From Bolinopsis microptera (taxonomy: Eukaryota > Ctenophora > Tentaculata > Lobata > Bolinopsidae), in the NCBI RefSeq assembly GCF_026151205.1, contig NC_087076.1:18465419-18525418 (forward strand): a stretch of 60,000 nucleotides of DNA. The letters are read 5' to 3'. A program made the position numbers and the translations under genes. The notes under the pieces were generated by a model that saw only the letters and a program-made list of their open reading frames with translations, did not search any database and had not been told where the DNA came from. This document shows positions 42,571-53,300 of the stretch, piece after piece. The first letter of the stretch is position 1, and every line of letters begins with the position of its first letter.

Positions 42571-42889
42571 AGGTTATGAATAGCTTCGGGGTTATGGTTC
42601 ACATAGCCATGTGTATACGCGTACTGCGTGACGCGCTTGTTTCACAAGTAGAATCTTTGCCGCCTTCGGCGGTCGCGCGCCACTGCAAGCGAAAGGGCTC
42701 TGGTTAGAGCAAGTTCAGGCGCGGCACCGCGAATTTTTGGCATGGCGCATGGTGCCGCGCGTAAGTTGCAACCAGCAACAAAAATTTAAAATAATTTCCC
42801 TTTACATATTTCCGATCAGAACATTTTTAGTTATATTGACTGTCATGTTGATATTATTTAATTGATAAAATTTGTTTTTGTATCTAAAG

Positions 42890-43329
42890 ATAGATCGGAA
42901 GCAGTGGTTAAGGATATGAGGAAGCCAGAATAAGAACTATACTTCACAGATATTCGTTTCACAGACCATGAAATAGGCCACACCATCAGAAACCTGGAGG
43001 AGTGGATGTCTCCTTCCAAAATAAAGACGGTGAGTCCTGGCATCGGTCCAAGAATTTAACCAGCATACTTTGCCATGGTATTTGGACTAATGTAATCGAA
43101 ATAGACAAATTAATGTGAAATATTATTTCAAACATCTCCTTTCATCCACACAATCACTGTTCACCTCAGAATCAAGTCTAAACACTTGGCCTCCAGGACG
43201 CTTCACAAACTACAAATCTGTGCACTGCCGGAACGCTGGTATGGAGTTCGCTAGCGACGTCAGATATCCTCCATTTAAAAACAGCAAGCTAAAAGATTTC
43301 CTCTACACTTTCTTGTTCTACAACTCAGG
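42890..43329 (+). pseudogene. ALDH3-type aldehyde dehydrogenase fragment, core missing
   Basis: Exon 1 (about 42890-43030) reads EAVVKDMRKPE, an in-frame TAA, then EIGHTIRNLEEWMSPSKIKT before a GTGAGT donor: the N-terminal helix region of the ALDH3 family (x-NL-x-x-W-x-x-P-x-x-VKT). Exon 2 (43172-43328, CTCAG acceptor, CAG|GTGGGT donor) reads GMEFASDVRYPPFKNSKLKD, like the RYPPY...KL C-terminal tail of ALDH3 enzymes. The catalytic core that normally separates them (about 350 residues, including the active-site Cys) is absent from the ~140 bases between. ALDH3 enzymes oxidise fatty and aromatic aldehydes; this copy cannot. The N-terminal match is convincing, the C-terminal match moderate. The second exon's donor could continue to 44050 (GLYNPRKYREKS then stop). 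Confidence 0.55.
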
Positions 43330-44528
43330 TGGGTTTTAATAAATTGAAAGTGAAACTGATATCCCAACCATATCAAAATGTAACTAGATATGTCTCTAGA
43401 TACGGGTCATGAATGATTATGTTCAACAGATCAGTGCTGATAAGATTGAACCTATACATATATTATCAAGAAGTAAGGTGTCTGACAGTGTACGACACCA
43501 GTATTTATTGGTTTTCAACACCCTTTTACGCGTACAAATTGTATACGCATTACGCGTCATTAACATTTTCTAAAGCTTAAGATAGTCTGGATTTGACCTT
43601 AATCTTGAAATTTCATAAACTCCCGCCATTAAGAACAGTCTAGAAGAGTTTTAGTCTATCGAAAGAGTTTTAGTATCTCATGTCGGTCACATTGTCTTTC
43701 TGTTGGTCAAATATGAAATGTCAGCCCTTTCAGACAATTAAACTCGCGCTAAATGGCGCGCGTAAAGCCGCGCTTTCGCGTCGAATGATTTTGTTCAAAA
43801 TCTAAGCTTATTGCTTTAAAAATCCACCATTTCTTAACTTCTGGTGGTGTTTTTCCTGAGCTGTCTATATCATTCTAGAGGCAATCATTTAAACTTCAAT
43901 TCAGTTTCAAAGTTTAGTCCGAAAGAAGGTAAATGTTGTCTAAAATCGCCACTAAAGAGAAAAATTCGGATTTGTGTATAGAAAATAAACATTTTGGCAG
44001 AAGTTTCAAAGTCTTCAGCATTCTCTCTGGTATTGAACTGTTCAATTTCTCAGGTTTATACAACCCCCGGAAGTACAGAGAAAAGAGCATACACAGTGTG
44101 GAATCTCGATAGCCTCTTAAGAGGACGTAAAAGCAACTCTGATCTTGGAGGCTGGAATTTCAACAATTCCAGGTCACGATTCTCAAACAGTTAGCCAATT
44201 TTAGCAGTTTGAGATGCACTGGATTTTCTCTCATTACTGCACACAAGTGTCAGATTTAATTTCACTGAAACTTAAGTCTCACCCGTATTATTAATTGGTT
44301 GCTTATATTAAAATCTGTTTCAGATGTCGAAGGTAATGGATAGCAGCGTCTAGAAATGCCCACTGTACAACTGAGAAGTGCTCCTTTGTTGCCCTCCTTC
44401 TCCAGACACTACATGTCAATAGTCCGAACAAAAAGTTGTAATATAAGTAACTGCTAAGGAGGGATTGTCGTTGAGAAAGGCATTTAAAAGACCAATCCAG
44501 AGCCTTCTGCCTTGTTCTTTTCACAGCA
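43330..44528. other. Unassigned region with weak exon-like frames
   Basis: An acceptor at 44049-44056 (CAATTTCTCAG) is followed by open sequence to about 44190 in one frame, and a 73-codon minus-strand frame covers 44303-44524. Neither shows recognisable similarity. Confidence 0.35.
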
Positions 44529-44744
44529 GACCATCAAGTTTTACAACAGATAGAAACAGAATCCTTAGCAAACTGTGCCCAGCCCAAAACCTACCAAATC
44601 AGACTGATTAAAGCTGCTCATATCTGCTATATAGCATCAATTAAAAATCAATGTAGCGACGACTCCGAACTAATCGATGAAGATGCGATGCTGGTCGCTT
44701 CTTGTATTAAAAATAATCTGAGACAAACAATGTTATTACTATAA
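44529..44744 (+). CDS. Possible terminal exon, unknown protein
   Basis: After a good acceptor (CTTGTTCTTTTCACAG, ending 44526) a frame with no start codon stays open for 71 codons to TAA at 44742-44744. Composition is protein-like: an amphipathic helix containing IRLIKAAHICYIASIKNQ, then an acidic DDSELIDEDA. I recognise no family and find no partner exon. It may be a decayed gene remnant or chance. Confidence 0.25.
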   Translation, partial: DHQVLQQIETESLANCAQPKTYQIRLIKAAHICYIASIKNQCSDDSELIDEDAMLVASCIKNNLRQTMLLL

Positions 44745-44917
44745 TATTGTAGCATAATGACGCTTTGCGTATAGCTGCTTTCCCATTTCTAATTATGCAT
44801 TTCATCCTATAGTACAACTTGTAATATGATTAACTAATCAATATTAACTTAACACTAGAGAAGCTTTTTGATGAAAATAGTAAACAACTTATTTCAGTTC
44901 AAACTAAATTAAAGGTC

Positions 44918-44992
44918 AGACCGGGATTCGAACCCTCAGCTAGCACGGTCAATCGCCCTCTTAGCCAACTAAGCTATCGTTCCGGGGGCCGA
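44918..44992 (-). pseudogene. tRNA-like sequence (pseudogene or SINE head)
   Basis: On the minus strand the A-box TAGCTTAGTTGGCTAAGAG and B-box GGGTTCGAATCCCGG are spaced as in a tRNA. The D-stem is 3 bp and the T-stem only 3 bp, and the acceptor stem pairs at four of seven positions, so it is not a functional tRNA. No anticodon can be assigned with confidence. Confidence 0.6.
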
Positions 44993-45269
44993 AAATCAAT
45001 ATTAACTATCATATTCTCGTGCTCGCGCATTCCCTTCGCAAAGTTATTCTACGACGGTGTACATTTTTAGCCATTTTGGGGCTATTGCGCGGCGCGGAAG
45101 CTTTAAACTGTCATAACTCTGTCCAGGAACAGTCCCCAGAACTGATTAAACTTGTGATTTCCTAGTCAGAGGATGTACTTTACGAAAATATATGATTTGT
45201 CATACCTGCGTCCACACAGTGGAATCACAAATGGGTATAGTCGCGAACGCAAAGAAACCGCAGGGTGAT

Positions 45270-45420
45270 GTTGTAGCGCGATGCACTACTGGGCAGCGCC
45301 GCGCATCAAATAATTCTTCTCGCAACCATTTCTTGACTTCTCGCAATTACTTTGGTAAAATCAGTAAAATGCATCACTGGGCCTCAACATACTGCAAAGG
45401 ATCGACATCGTGAATAAAAA
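45270..45420. mobile_element. GC-rich repeat module, copy
   Basis: TTGTAGCGCGATGCACTACT, GCGCCGCGCATC and TTCTCGCAACCA followed by GACATCGTGAAT match 19245-19440. Confidence 0.72.
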
Positions 45421-45654
45421 TATGACGTAGAGTTTTTAATATGACGTAGATTTATAGCTAGATCGGTATGGCTTAATATATATATTACGTAATATAATAT
45501 TACATATAATTTGTAATTATGAAATAAAATAACATACCCCGTAATATTGTAAAAATACGCTAATACCCATGGTTAGGTGAATGTTTACTGTTTTATCATT
45601 TTTGCTGATAAAGGGTCTTTTATTGTTTAACAGGTGATACTCATAAAATAGTAA

Positions 45655-45795
45655 TTAAATTAATCTTGGAGAGAAAATACCGTAAGGATTACAGACCGTA
45701 CCCACTGGGACTACCTGCCTGCCACAATTGTTTTTTTTGTTTAACCAGCTTGTATTGTTATATTTATGGAGTCCAAGTCAACACACTTAAAATTC
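45655..45795. repeat. Interspersed repeat, copy 2
   Basis: Matches 36396-36565, including AGCTTGTATTGTTATATTTA. Confidence 0.65.
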
Positions 45796-46002
45796 TCAAT
45801 ACATAAAATGTCAAATAAATATACGAGTGACTTATAGCTATTAACAACAATAAAAATTGAAGATTTCCTTGTCTCCAAGAATACAAATGGTTGTGATTAT
45901 AATATTTCCACTCTGATGCACAGCTGCATCTACTCCAGAAGATTCCTAAGCTAGCTTTTGGAAATATGAGTCTACTTTATTATGGCTATTGTTTACATGT
46001 GT

Positions 46003-46220
46003 TTAGAAGATGGCGGACAATTTTTCTCTGAATTGGAAATATCGTCTAAGCGTCCTTATAGTTTGCAGTTTCTGATGCATGTGAGAATTAACATCGGCAT
46101 CAACTATGTTAATGAGAATATCACCTTTGTTTTCCTTTATAACATCAGTGATTGAAGCAATGAATTTCACCAACTTTGTCTTCCAGTGGGTCCATTCCTC
46201 ATGGCAGTTGAAAACGGGGA
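46003..46220 (-). CDS. Possible exon of unknown protein
   Basis: A minus-strand frame of about 70 codons (VFNCHEEWTHWKTKLVKF ... LRRYFQFREKLSAIF, stop at 46003) has ordinary protein composition but no family I recognise. Its 5' side ends at a MITE (46224-46855); beyond the MITE the same frame meets a TGA. A remnant of a gene is possible. Confidence 0.28.
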
Positions 46221-46223
46221 TAA

Positions 46224-46855
46224 GGGGTCGTTCAAATATTACGTAATCAATATTTTGGCAATTTTTACCCCCCCCCCCCCCTACGTAATCAACCGTAATC
46301 AAGACCGAACCCCCCCCCCTATATTACGTAATCAAGGTTTGACCCCCCCCCCCGTAATCAAGACCCAACCCCCCCTGCTATATTACGTAATCAAGATTAG
46401 ACACCCCCCCCCCATTTTTGACTAAATTTGGTCAGTTCCCAAGCATGAAGACACTACCCGCTGTAAGAGCTGCTTTGAAAGAGCTCTATGTTCTTAAACG
46501 TATTATATAGATATTTTGTAATTTTGTCGTTGATTTAATTTTATTACTGATTAAATTTTATTACTATCTATTACATGTTCATGTTAAGCCATTTATTTAT
46601 TAAAAGCTATCACAAGTACAACGGATTAATGAATGAAATAATCGCAAAGCACTTACTAAACGAAAATTGGTTTAAAAAACGAAAATTTTGATTACATAAT
46701 TAATGAAAATTGTCCAATTGGTATTTCGAAAATCGGTAAAAAATTAAAATTTTGATTACGTAATCAACAACCAAAACCCCCCCCCTCCTCTGTAATCAAC
46801 CGTAAGCATTTGAACCCCCCCCCCTCGGCTGATTACGTAATATGTGAACGACCCC
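46224..46855. mobile_element. PIF/Harbinger-like MITE, long copy
   Basis: Ends GGGGTCGTTCAAATATTACG and complement ...GTGAACGACCCC, flanked by TAA on both sides (46221-46223, 46856-46858). Internal ATTACGTAATCAA words with C runs recur every 30-60 bases near the left end. Same family as 24811-24987, over three times longer, still non-coding. Confidence 0.85.
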
Positions 46856-46858
46856 TAA

Positions 46859-47392
46859 TGACGTTTCAATGATTTATTATACTCTGTGAGTTTTACTGAA
46901 CTGATGCAATGAAACGATAGAAGTTCTTAGAAGGATATAGTCAAACTTGAACTCATATTGTCCTTAAATAATGAATGGTTACAATTAAGTAATAAACCAT
47001 TAATAAAACATTGGAATCTTAACAGTGACAGGCTTGAGTGATCTCATGACAAAGCTTACCAAAATTATTGTTTTCTCTTCGCTCAATGCCATTGATTTAT
47101 ATTATGAAAACTGAATTTAATGTAATATAATATGTTTTACAGATTTCTTATATAAATAACAATATAATTTGATTTGTAATCTAATGACAATCATGAGATT
47201 ATTAAATTTTTATTCCACAAAGAAAACATTTGTTGTTTAATTTTAGGTTTACTGACTTTTGGCATTTAAATCTTATGTACACGCTACACTTAGAGATTTC
47301 ACGATATATTATTTTTAAATGAATATATTTAGGTGCCTCATCCCTTCATGACAATGTTAAATAGCTGAGAGAAATTTCTTTTTGACTCAAAA
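46859..47392. other. Upstream region of the CCDC146-like gene
   Basis: AT-rich; should contain promoter and 5' UTR. No motif stands out. Confidence 0.4.
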
Positions 47393-50300
47393 ATGTCAAA
47401 GAAGGAGGAAGATTATCTAGCTCCTCTACCACCTCGCCCAGCATCCAAAGAGGGGCAAATAGATGTTAGCACTACCCCTGCTTTTAAATCCCTCAATGAA
47501 GTAAGTAAAACATTAAATACCACTACAGATTCCATCTCTCGAAATTTATTTTATAGTTGTTTCTGACAGAGGGGTGTGATATCTTTCAGCTACTTTTGGT
47601 CCCATGAAAAAATATTATTCCTAGCCGAAATTATCGCTGGTCAAAGGTCAGCACTTATGTGCAATTGTTTTGTGCAAGCAATTTTCAATCGTGCGTTCTA
47701 AAAATCAAGTCTAAGAATCTATCTTCTCCTACATTTTTTGAGCAATCACCCTCAAACTTTCAGGATATGTTCTAGGGATCATTGAAAAGGTTCAAATTCT
47801 ATTAGTACAGATACAATTATTTCAGATACAACGTCTTGTTAAATTATCGTTTTGATAAGATATAATTAATATATCCTATCTGGGATACTACTAACAAACG
47901 GTTTTTTATAAAGTGTTATCGCTTAATCATATATTGTAATAGCGCAAATTTCACCAAATCATAATAGATAGCTGTCATTCCTTAGCTGTTAGAGGCTGGT
48001 CAAGTTGGATCTGAGAGAATTGCTCAACTGAAGTCTAAGTATTCACAACTCTACGAGCATGTCAAAGGGTTAGTTTCAGTGTTAAATTTATCAACAGAAC
48101 ATTTATCGACATTGTACCAGGTACCAGGTACCTGTCCGTGTTTACAAAAATAAACCAACAGTGTTTGATTTTAATGAAAATTGGCAGAATTCACTTTGAA
48201 GTTTACAGTCTAACTACTACTAATACTCGGTCTTACTCGAATATTTTTATTTTAGTGCCAAGGAGAAAGAAACTGGGTTATTGCAACAAGCCAAAAGGTT
48301 GAATGACCAGTTAAGTCAGCAGAAGTACCTGCTGGAGAACACCACTGAGGACCTCTCAAGTGGAGATCTCACCGAGGTGAGTTAATTTATTGAAATCATT
48401 CACTCTTTCAAATTAAGTAAGTAATGTGGTATGATGAACAGTTTTGAGAAATACCAAATCAATTGCTTGAAATTGAGAATGTTATGATACTGAAGACTAC
48501 TGGAAACGTTTTACCAAATAGCCACAGATGAATTATTACCATTGTCGCTAGGGTCCTGTAAAAAGTTAAGTACAAGTTTCGTGGAAGAGGTCCGTGCAGG
48601 CCGCAGTGGTCAGAGATCTTAAGAAGATGCTAATTAGTTTATTAGATTTCAATTTTCATCCCTTAAACTTGTTGAGCTTGACTGACAGGTAATTTACAGG
48701 TAGGACAACTGAGGCAGACTCTGCTTAAGCACACAAACAAACTTCTCGAGAGTGAACACAGGACTGTGTCCTTGCAGTTTGAGATCGAGAGACTTCAGGA
48801 GGAGCTATCCGACAAAAAGATCGAGGTGGAGAAATGTCCAAAACCAGGTTTGTGAGTATTTCCTTTTGAACAATGAACCTAAAACAATATTACGGAATTA
48901 ACAATGTTATTGAGCATTTTGGTGATGTCTAAAACTATATGTGAGCTATATTTTTAGGTTTAGTCGAGGCACAAAGAAAGGAGTTATCGAAAGCAGTAGA
49001 AGATCTAAAGGTCGAAAATGCACAGCGAACACACGAGATTAGAAGATTGACTGAGGAACTGGGAGACAAAAGCAAGCAGACTGGTTTAGAAATCAAAGAT
49101 GTAGGTACTTGAGATCACGTGTTTGTCAGAAATCAGTCTGCAAGTTTGAGATTATTGCGTTCAATTTTAAATTACACGACTATTTATCATGTTTCAAATA
49201 CCAGCAGTTAATCAAAATGATAATAATATAGGTAGAAGGCAGTGGGGAAGAACAAGCAAAATTGAAAGTTGAATTAGTTCGCTGTAGATCTGCTCCTGGA
49301 CACATTTCAAAACAAGTTGAAAGTATCAACAAGCAACTCGGGTAAGATAATCATAAGTTACAGACTAAACTTGTAAACAATGAAATTTAGAGGGTTTAGA
49401 GTACGTAACATATTCATTATCTGTACTCATAATCACGACATCTTATTTATCGTTTTTGATTTTAGTTTAACCTCTAAAACATTACAGTGACCTTCAAAAG
49501 AAAAGAGAGGGACTCGAGGAGCTTGGAAATGAGCTGGCAAGCGACACGACCAAACTAAGTAACAAACACAATGACCTGGTGAAGGAGCAGTTAGCGCTGG
49601 TGCACAGTGTGGAGGTGGCACAGCACCAAAGGGAGACTTTCGAGCGGGAGTATGATAACGGCGTGAAAGATCTGGCTCTCGTCAAGGAAAGAGAGTCTGC
49701 TCTCATTGGTGACAAGTCAGTTTTCATTCGATAATATTTGTTATTTCCCGATCTGTAAGGTTATGATTTTGTGCGATTAATGATGAATAATGTCTGCTAA
49801 ACACGTGAACCGTTTTCCTTTCTAAATCTCAATTGTAATAACTCAGTCAATCACTCAATTAGTCTCACCATTAGCTTTAATTCCCTCCTCTCAGAGCAAC
49901 ATTTGATCTGCAACTCAAACATGCACAATCGGAATACAAAACACAGTACGAGCTACAAGCACGCCGTGCTCGTGACAAGGACAAGGAACTCCGTACTCTG
50001 CAGATAGCGGAGAAACATCTGAAGATTGGAGAAGATCAGATGAACCTGGAGAAGCAAAGACACGAGAACTACAAGGACGAACTAGACTCCTTCAACAGGT
50101 ATTTTTCAAAAAAACGTAATCTTGTTGTTGTTGTTGCCTGGACGGTGCCGGTAGTTCTAATGACCAATTTACAAAAAAACTTTCGACTCTTGAACATGGT
50201 AAACGAGCTTTGATCCGAGAGGACCACTGTATTAATTACATAGTATGTATTTTCTATCGCTGCAAGCTGCAAAGTTATAATTTACATGTTACAACAAATG

Positions 50301-53300
50301 TTCTCCGTATTAAAAATGTGCTACCAATCCATTTTGACAGGGAAAGCGACAAACTACAAGACAAACGAAAAGAACTAAACCACGAGGTTGACAACCTGAA
50401 GAGAACCCTGGTTAAACAGCTTAACCTCACTACCGCCGAGAGGAAGAGAATTGAGTCGAGTCTGAGTGATGAGCGGCAGCTGGTCCTGGACTTAGTGGAG
50501 TTCAGAGCAGCACTCCAGGAGATCACTAGGATTACCAGTTTGAAGACTATTGAGAGAGATAACAAGGCTAGGGAGTATCTCAAGGCAGAGGTTTGTGCCC
50601 GATGATGGTGGCTTGCTATGCACAGCATTGTTTGCTTCTTTATCGCTTATTCAGTGTTACTCTAGAGTCTAGATCGCTCTTTTCAATTACCTAGCTCTAT
50701 ACAACTGTGAGCACGGAATAAATCCACAAAGCACATAATATTCTACCTGAAGATAACAAATACTCGTTTTTTTTGTTGCTAATTGTGGCTGGTGATTACA
50801 GATGAGATTCCATAAAGCCCGAGAAGATATGAAGGCTAAACAGCACGCCATTGAGGACGCAGCTAAGAAAACTGCTGAAATGCAAACAAGGTTTTAGACA
50901 GCAACATTCCATTGTATTCCGCTTTTATACATTTATTTATTAATACATTTAATTTGAAACTATTTATTGATTTGCATTTCCTTTCAGCTACCTATAAAGC
51001 TTTAAACGTTAAAATTTGTTACTTTATTTATTAGTATTGAATTGTCATTCAACAGTAGCCAGTGGTAAATCCAACTTGACATCATACTAAGATACTACAT
51101 ATTTTCTGTATTTAAGATGTTTATTAACATTAATAATATAACATTAAGGATATGAGATGAATAATAAGATGCAATAAGGCACTAAATAACACCAGCCTCA
51201 TATTAATATCCTCGTACCAATCTATTATAAACCGGTATGAGTGTAGTTATTTGCATGACTATTTCATGAGGTCCCTGTACACGATATCATTGAAATGAGT
51301 TTAAATGAGGTTATAGTGCATTCACGTAACCCATCTGTCAGGTTACGAGAGTTTGCTAAAATGTACAATGTAATTAAGAACGAGCGTAACAAGTGTGTGA
51401 ACCTGATCCAGACGTCAACACAACGTGCGGGGGAGATGCGGGAGAAGATCAAGATTCTGCACAATGAGATCGAGATATTACAGCAGTCAGCCAACAACAA
51501 AGAAAGGTAGAGACCGGGCATGTTTTTGTGAAATGGTCATAGTTTGTTGTGACTGTTAATATGCCATTTGAAATTTCCGAAGAATTCTCGGATAAAGTAA
51601 TATTTTATTTTCTAAAGCTTGTCCTGCACTGACGGGTATAACAGAAGTTGCATGGGCCATATTCTCGCAACATGTCATGCAAATTCCTTGTAAAACTGAG
51701 TTCTCCCTAATTTTCAATTCTTTCTTTTATAACCAGTTTTCGGATCCTTCACTTTATGACACTGATATCTCCTATGTCAATGATGTTGATTTTGATATTG
51801 ACTTCGATCATCGGGATGTTCGTAAGCTTCTTTCAAATATTAATTCAAATAAAGCCCAGGGACCAGATGGCATACACGGTAAAATTCTCAAAAATTGTTC
51901 CGTAGGTTTAGCTTACCCTCTAACATGCATTTTTCGTGGATCTTACAACAGCGGCTACATTCCACAAGAATGGAAACTTGCAAATGTTGTCCCAATATTT
52001 AAGAAAGGTAAGAAAAGTGAGGTTGAAAACTATAGACCAATATCCCTTACTTGTTTAGTCATGAAAGTTTTTGAGCGCATTGTTAAACGTAAACTGCTTT
52101 CTTTGACAAGTACCCTTCTTGATCCCAGGCAGCATGGTTTTCTAGAGCACAAGTCATGCACAACCAATATGGTTGACTTTTGTGATAGCCTGGCATTGTC
52201 TCTTAACGAAAACATTATCAATCATGTTGTGTATTTTGATTTTGCTAAGGCATTTGATTCTGTAAATCATGATATCCTTCTTCATAAGCTAAAGACCTTA
52301 TATAACATTGATGGTACACTTCTCAAATTTCTTACCAATTACCTTCAAGGCCGTTACCAAAGAGTGGTTATTGGTAATGAGATGTCATCTACCCTCTCAG
52401 TTAATTCTGGTGTCCCCCAGGGCTCTATTCTTGGTCCCTTACTTTTTGTATTGTTTATCAATGATATTCCTCTTGGCCTTTCGGATAATACTGATATTGT
52501 TTTGTATGCCGATGATACAAAAATCTGGCGTAAAATACATTCATCTTCTGATAATACTAATTTACAAATGGATATAGACTATCTCTCTGACTGGGCACTA
52601 AGAAACAAAATGCGATTCCATCCAGCAAAATGTAAAGTGCTTATTGTTTCAGGAAAACCATCTTTATCTCCTCCATTCGCATACAATCTTGATGGCTCTC
52701 CTCTTGTGTATGTAGAGTTAGAAAAAGATCTTGGAGTCGATGTTACTCCTAAGCTAAGTTGGAATAGTCAGTGCGACAGAATTTATACTAAGGCCTGCCA
52801 ACAACTTGGTATGGTCAGAAGAGATGGCCATATTGTCATTGATCAGAAACGTCGCCGGGCGCTTTACCTCTCCCTGGTTCGTAGCCAATTCGAAAATTGT
52901 TCCATAATCTGGCGCCCTTGTAATAAATCACTTAGTGATAAATTAGAAAGTCTCCAAAAGAGAGCTATTAAATGGATTCTGTCTGAAGAGGGCCGCAGTT
53001 ATCCACCTGAGCAATATGTCAAAAAGTGCAAGCTTGTCGACATTCTCCCTTTGTCTCAAAAGTTTGACTTGAATGATCTTATTTTTTTCCACAAAGTTCT
53101 TAACAATTTAATTCCTGTATCACTGCCTCACTATCTCTCTTTATATCAGGGCACTTCTCGACTAAGACGTTGCCACCTCGACAGTCTGTCTATTGTGTCA
53201 TCAATTTTACCTAAGTTAAGTCAGAATTCACACACCACATGTACCTCAAATAGCCCACTGGCAAAATCATTTTTCTACAGAACCCATATACTGTGGAATG

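Noticed and set aside
44303-44524. 73-codon minus frame
   Set aside because: Protein-like in places but no family, weak acceptor, and adjacent to another orphan frame on the opposite strand; not supportable as a gene.
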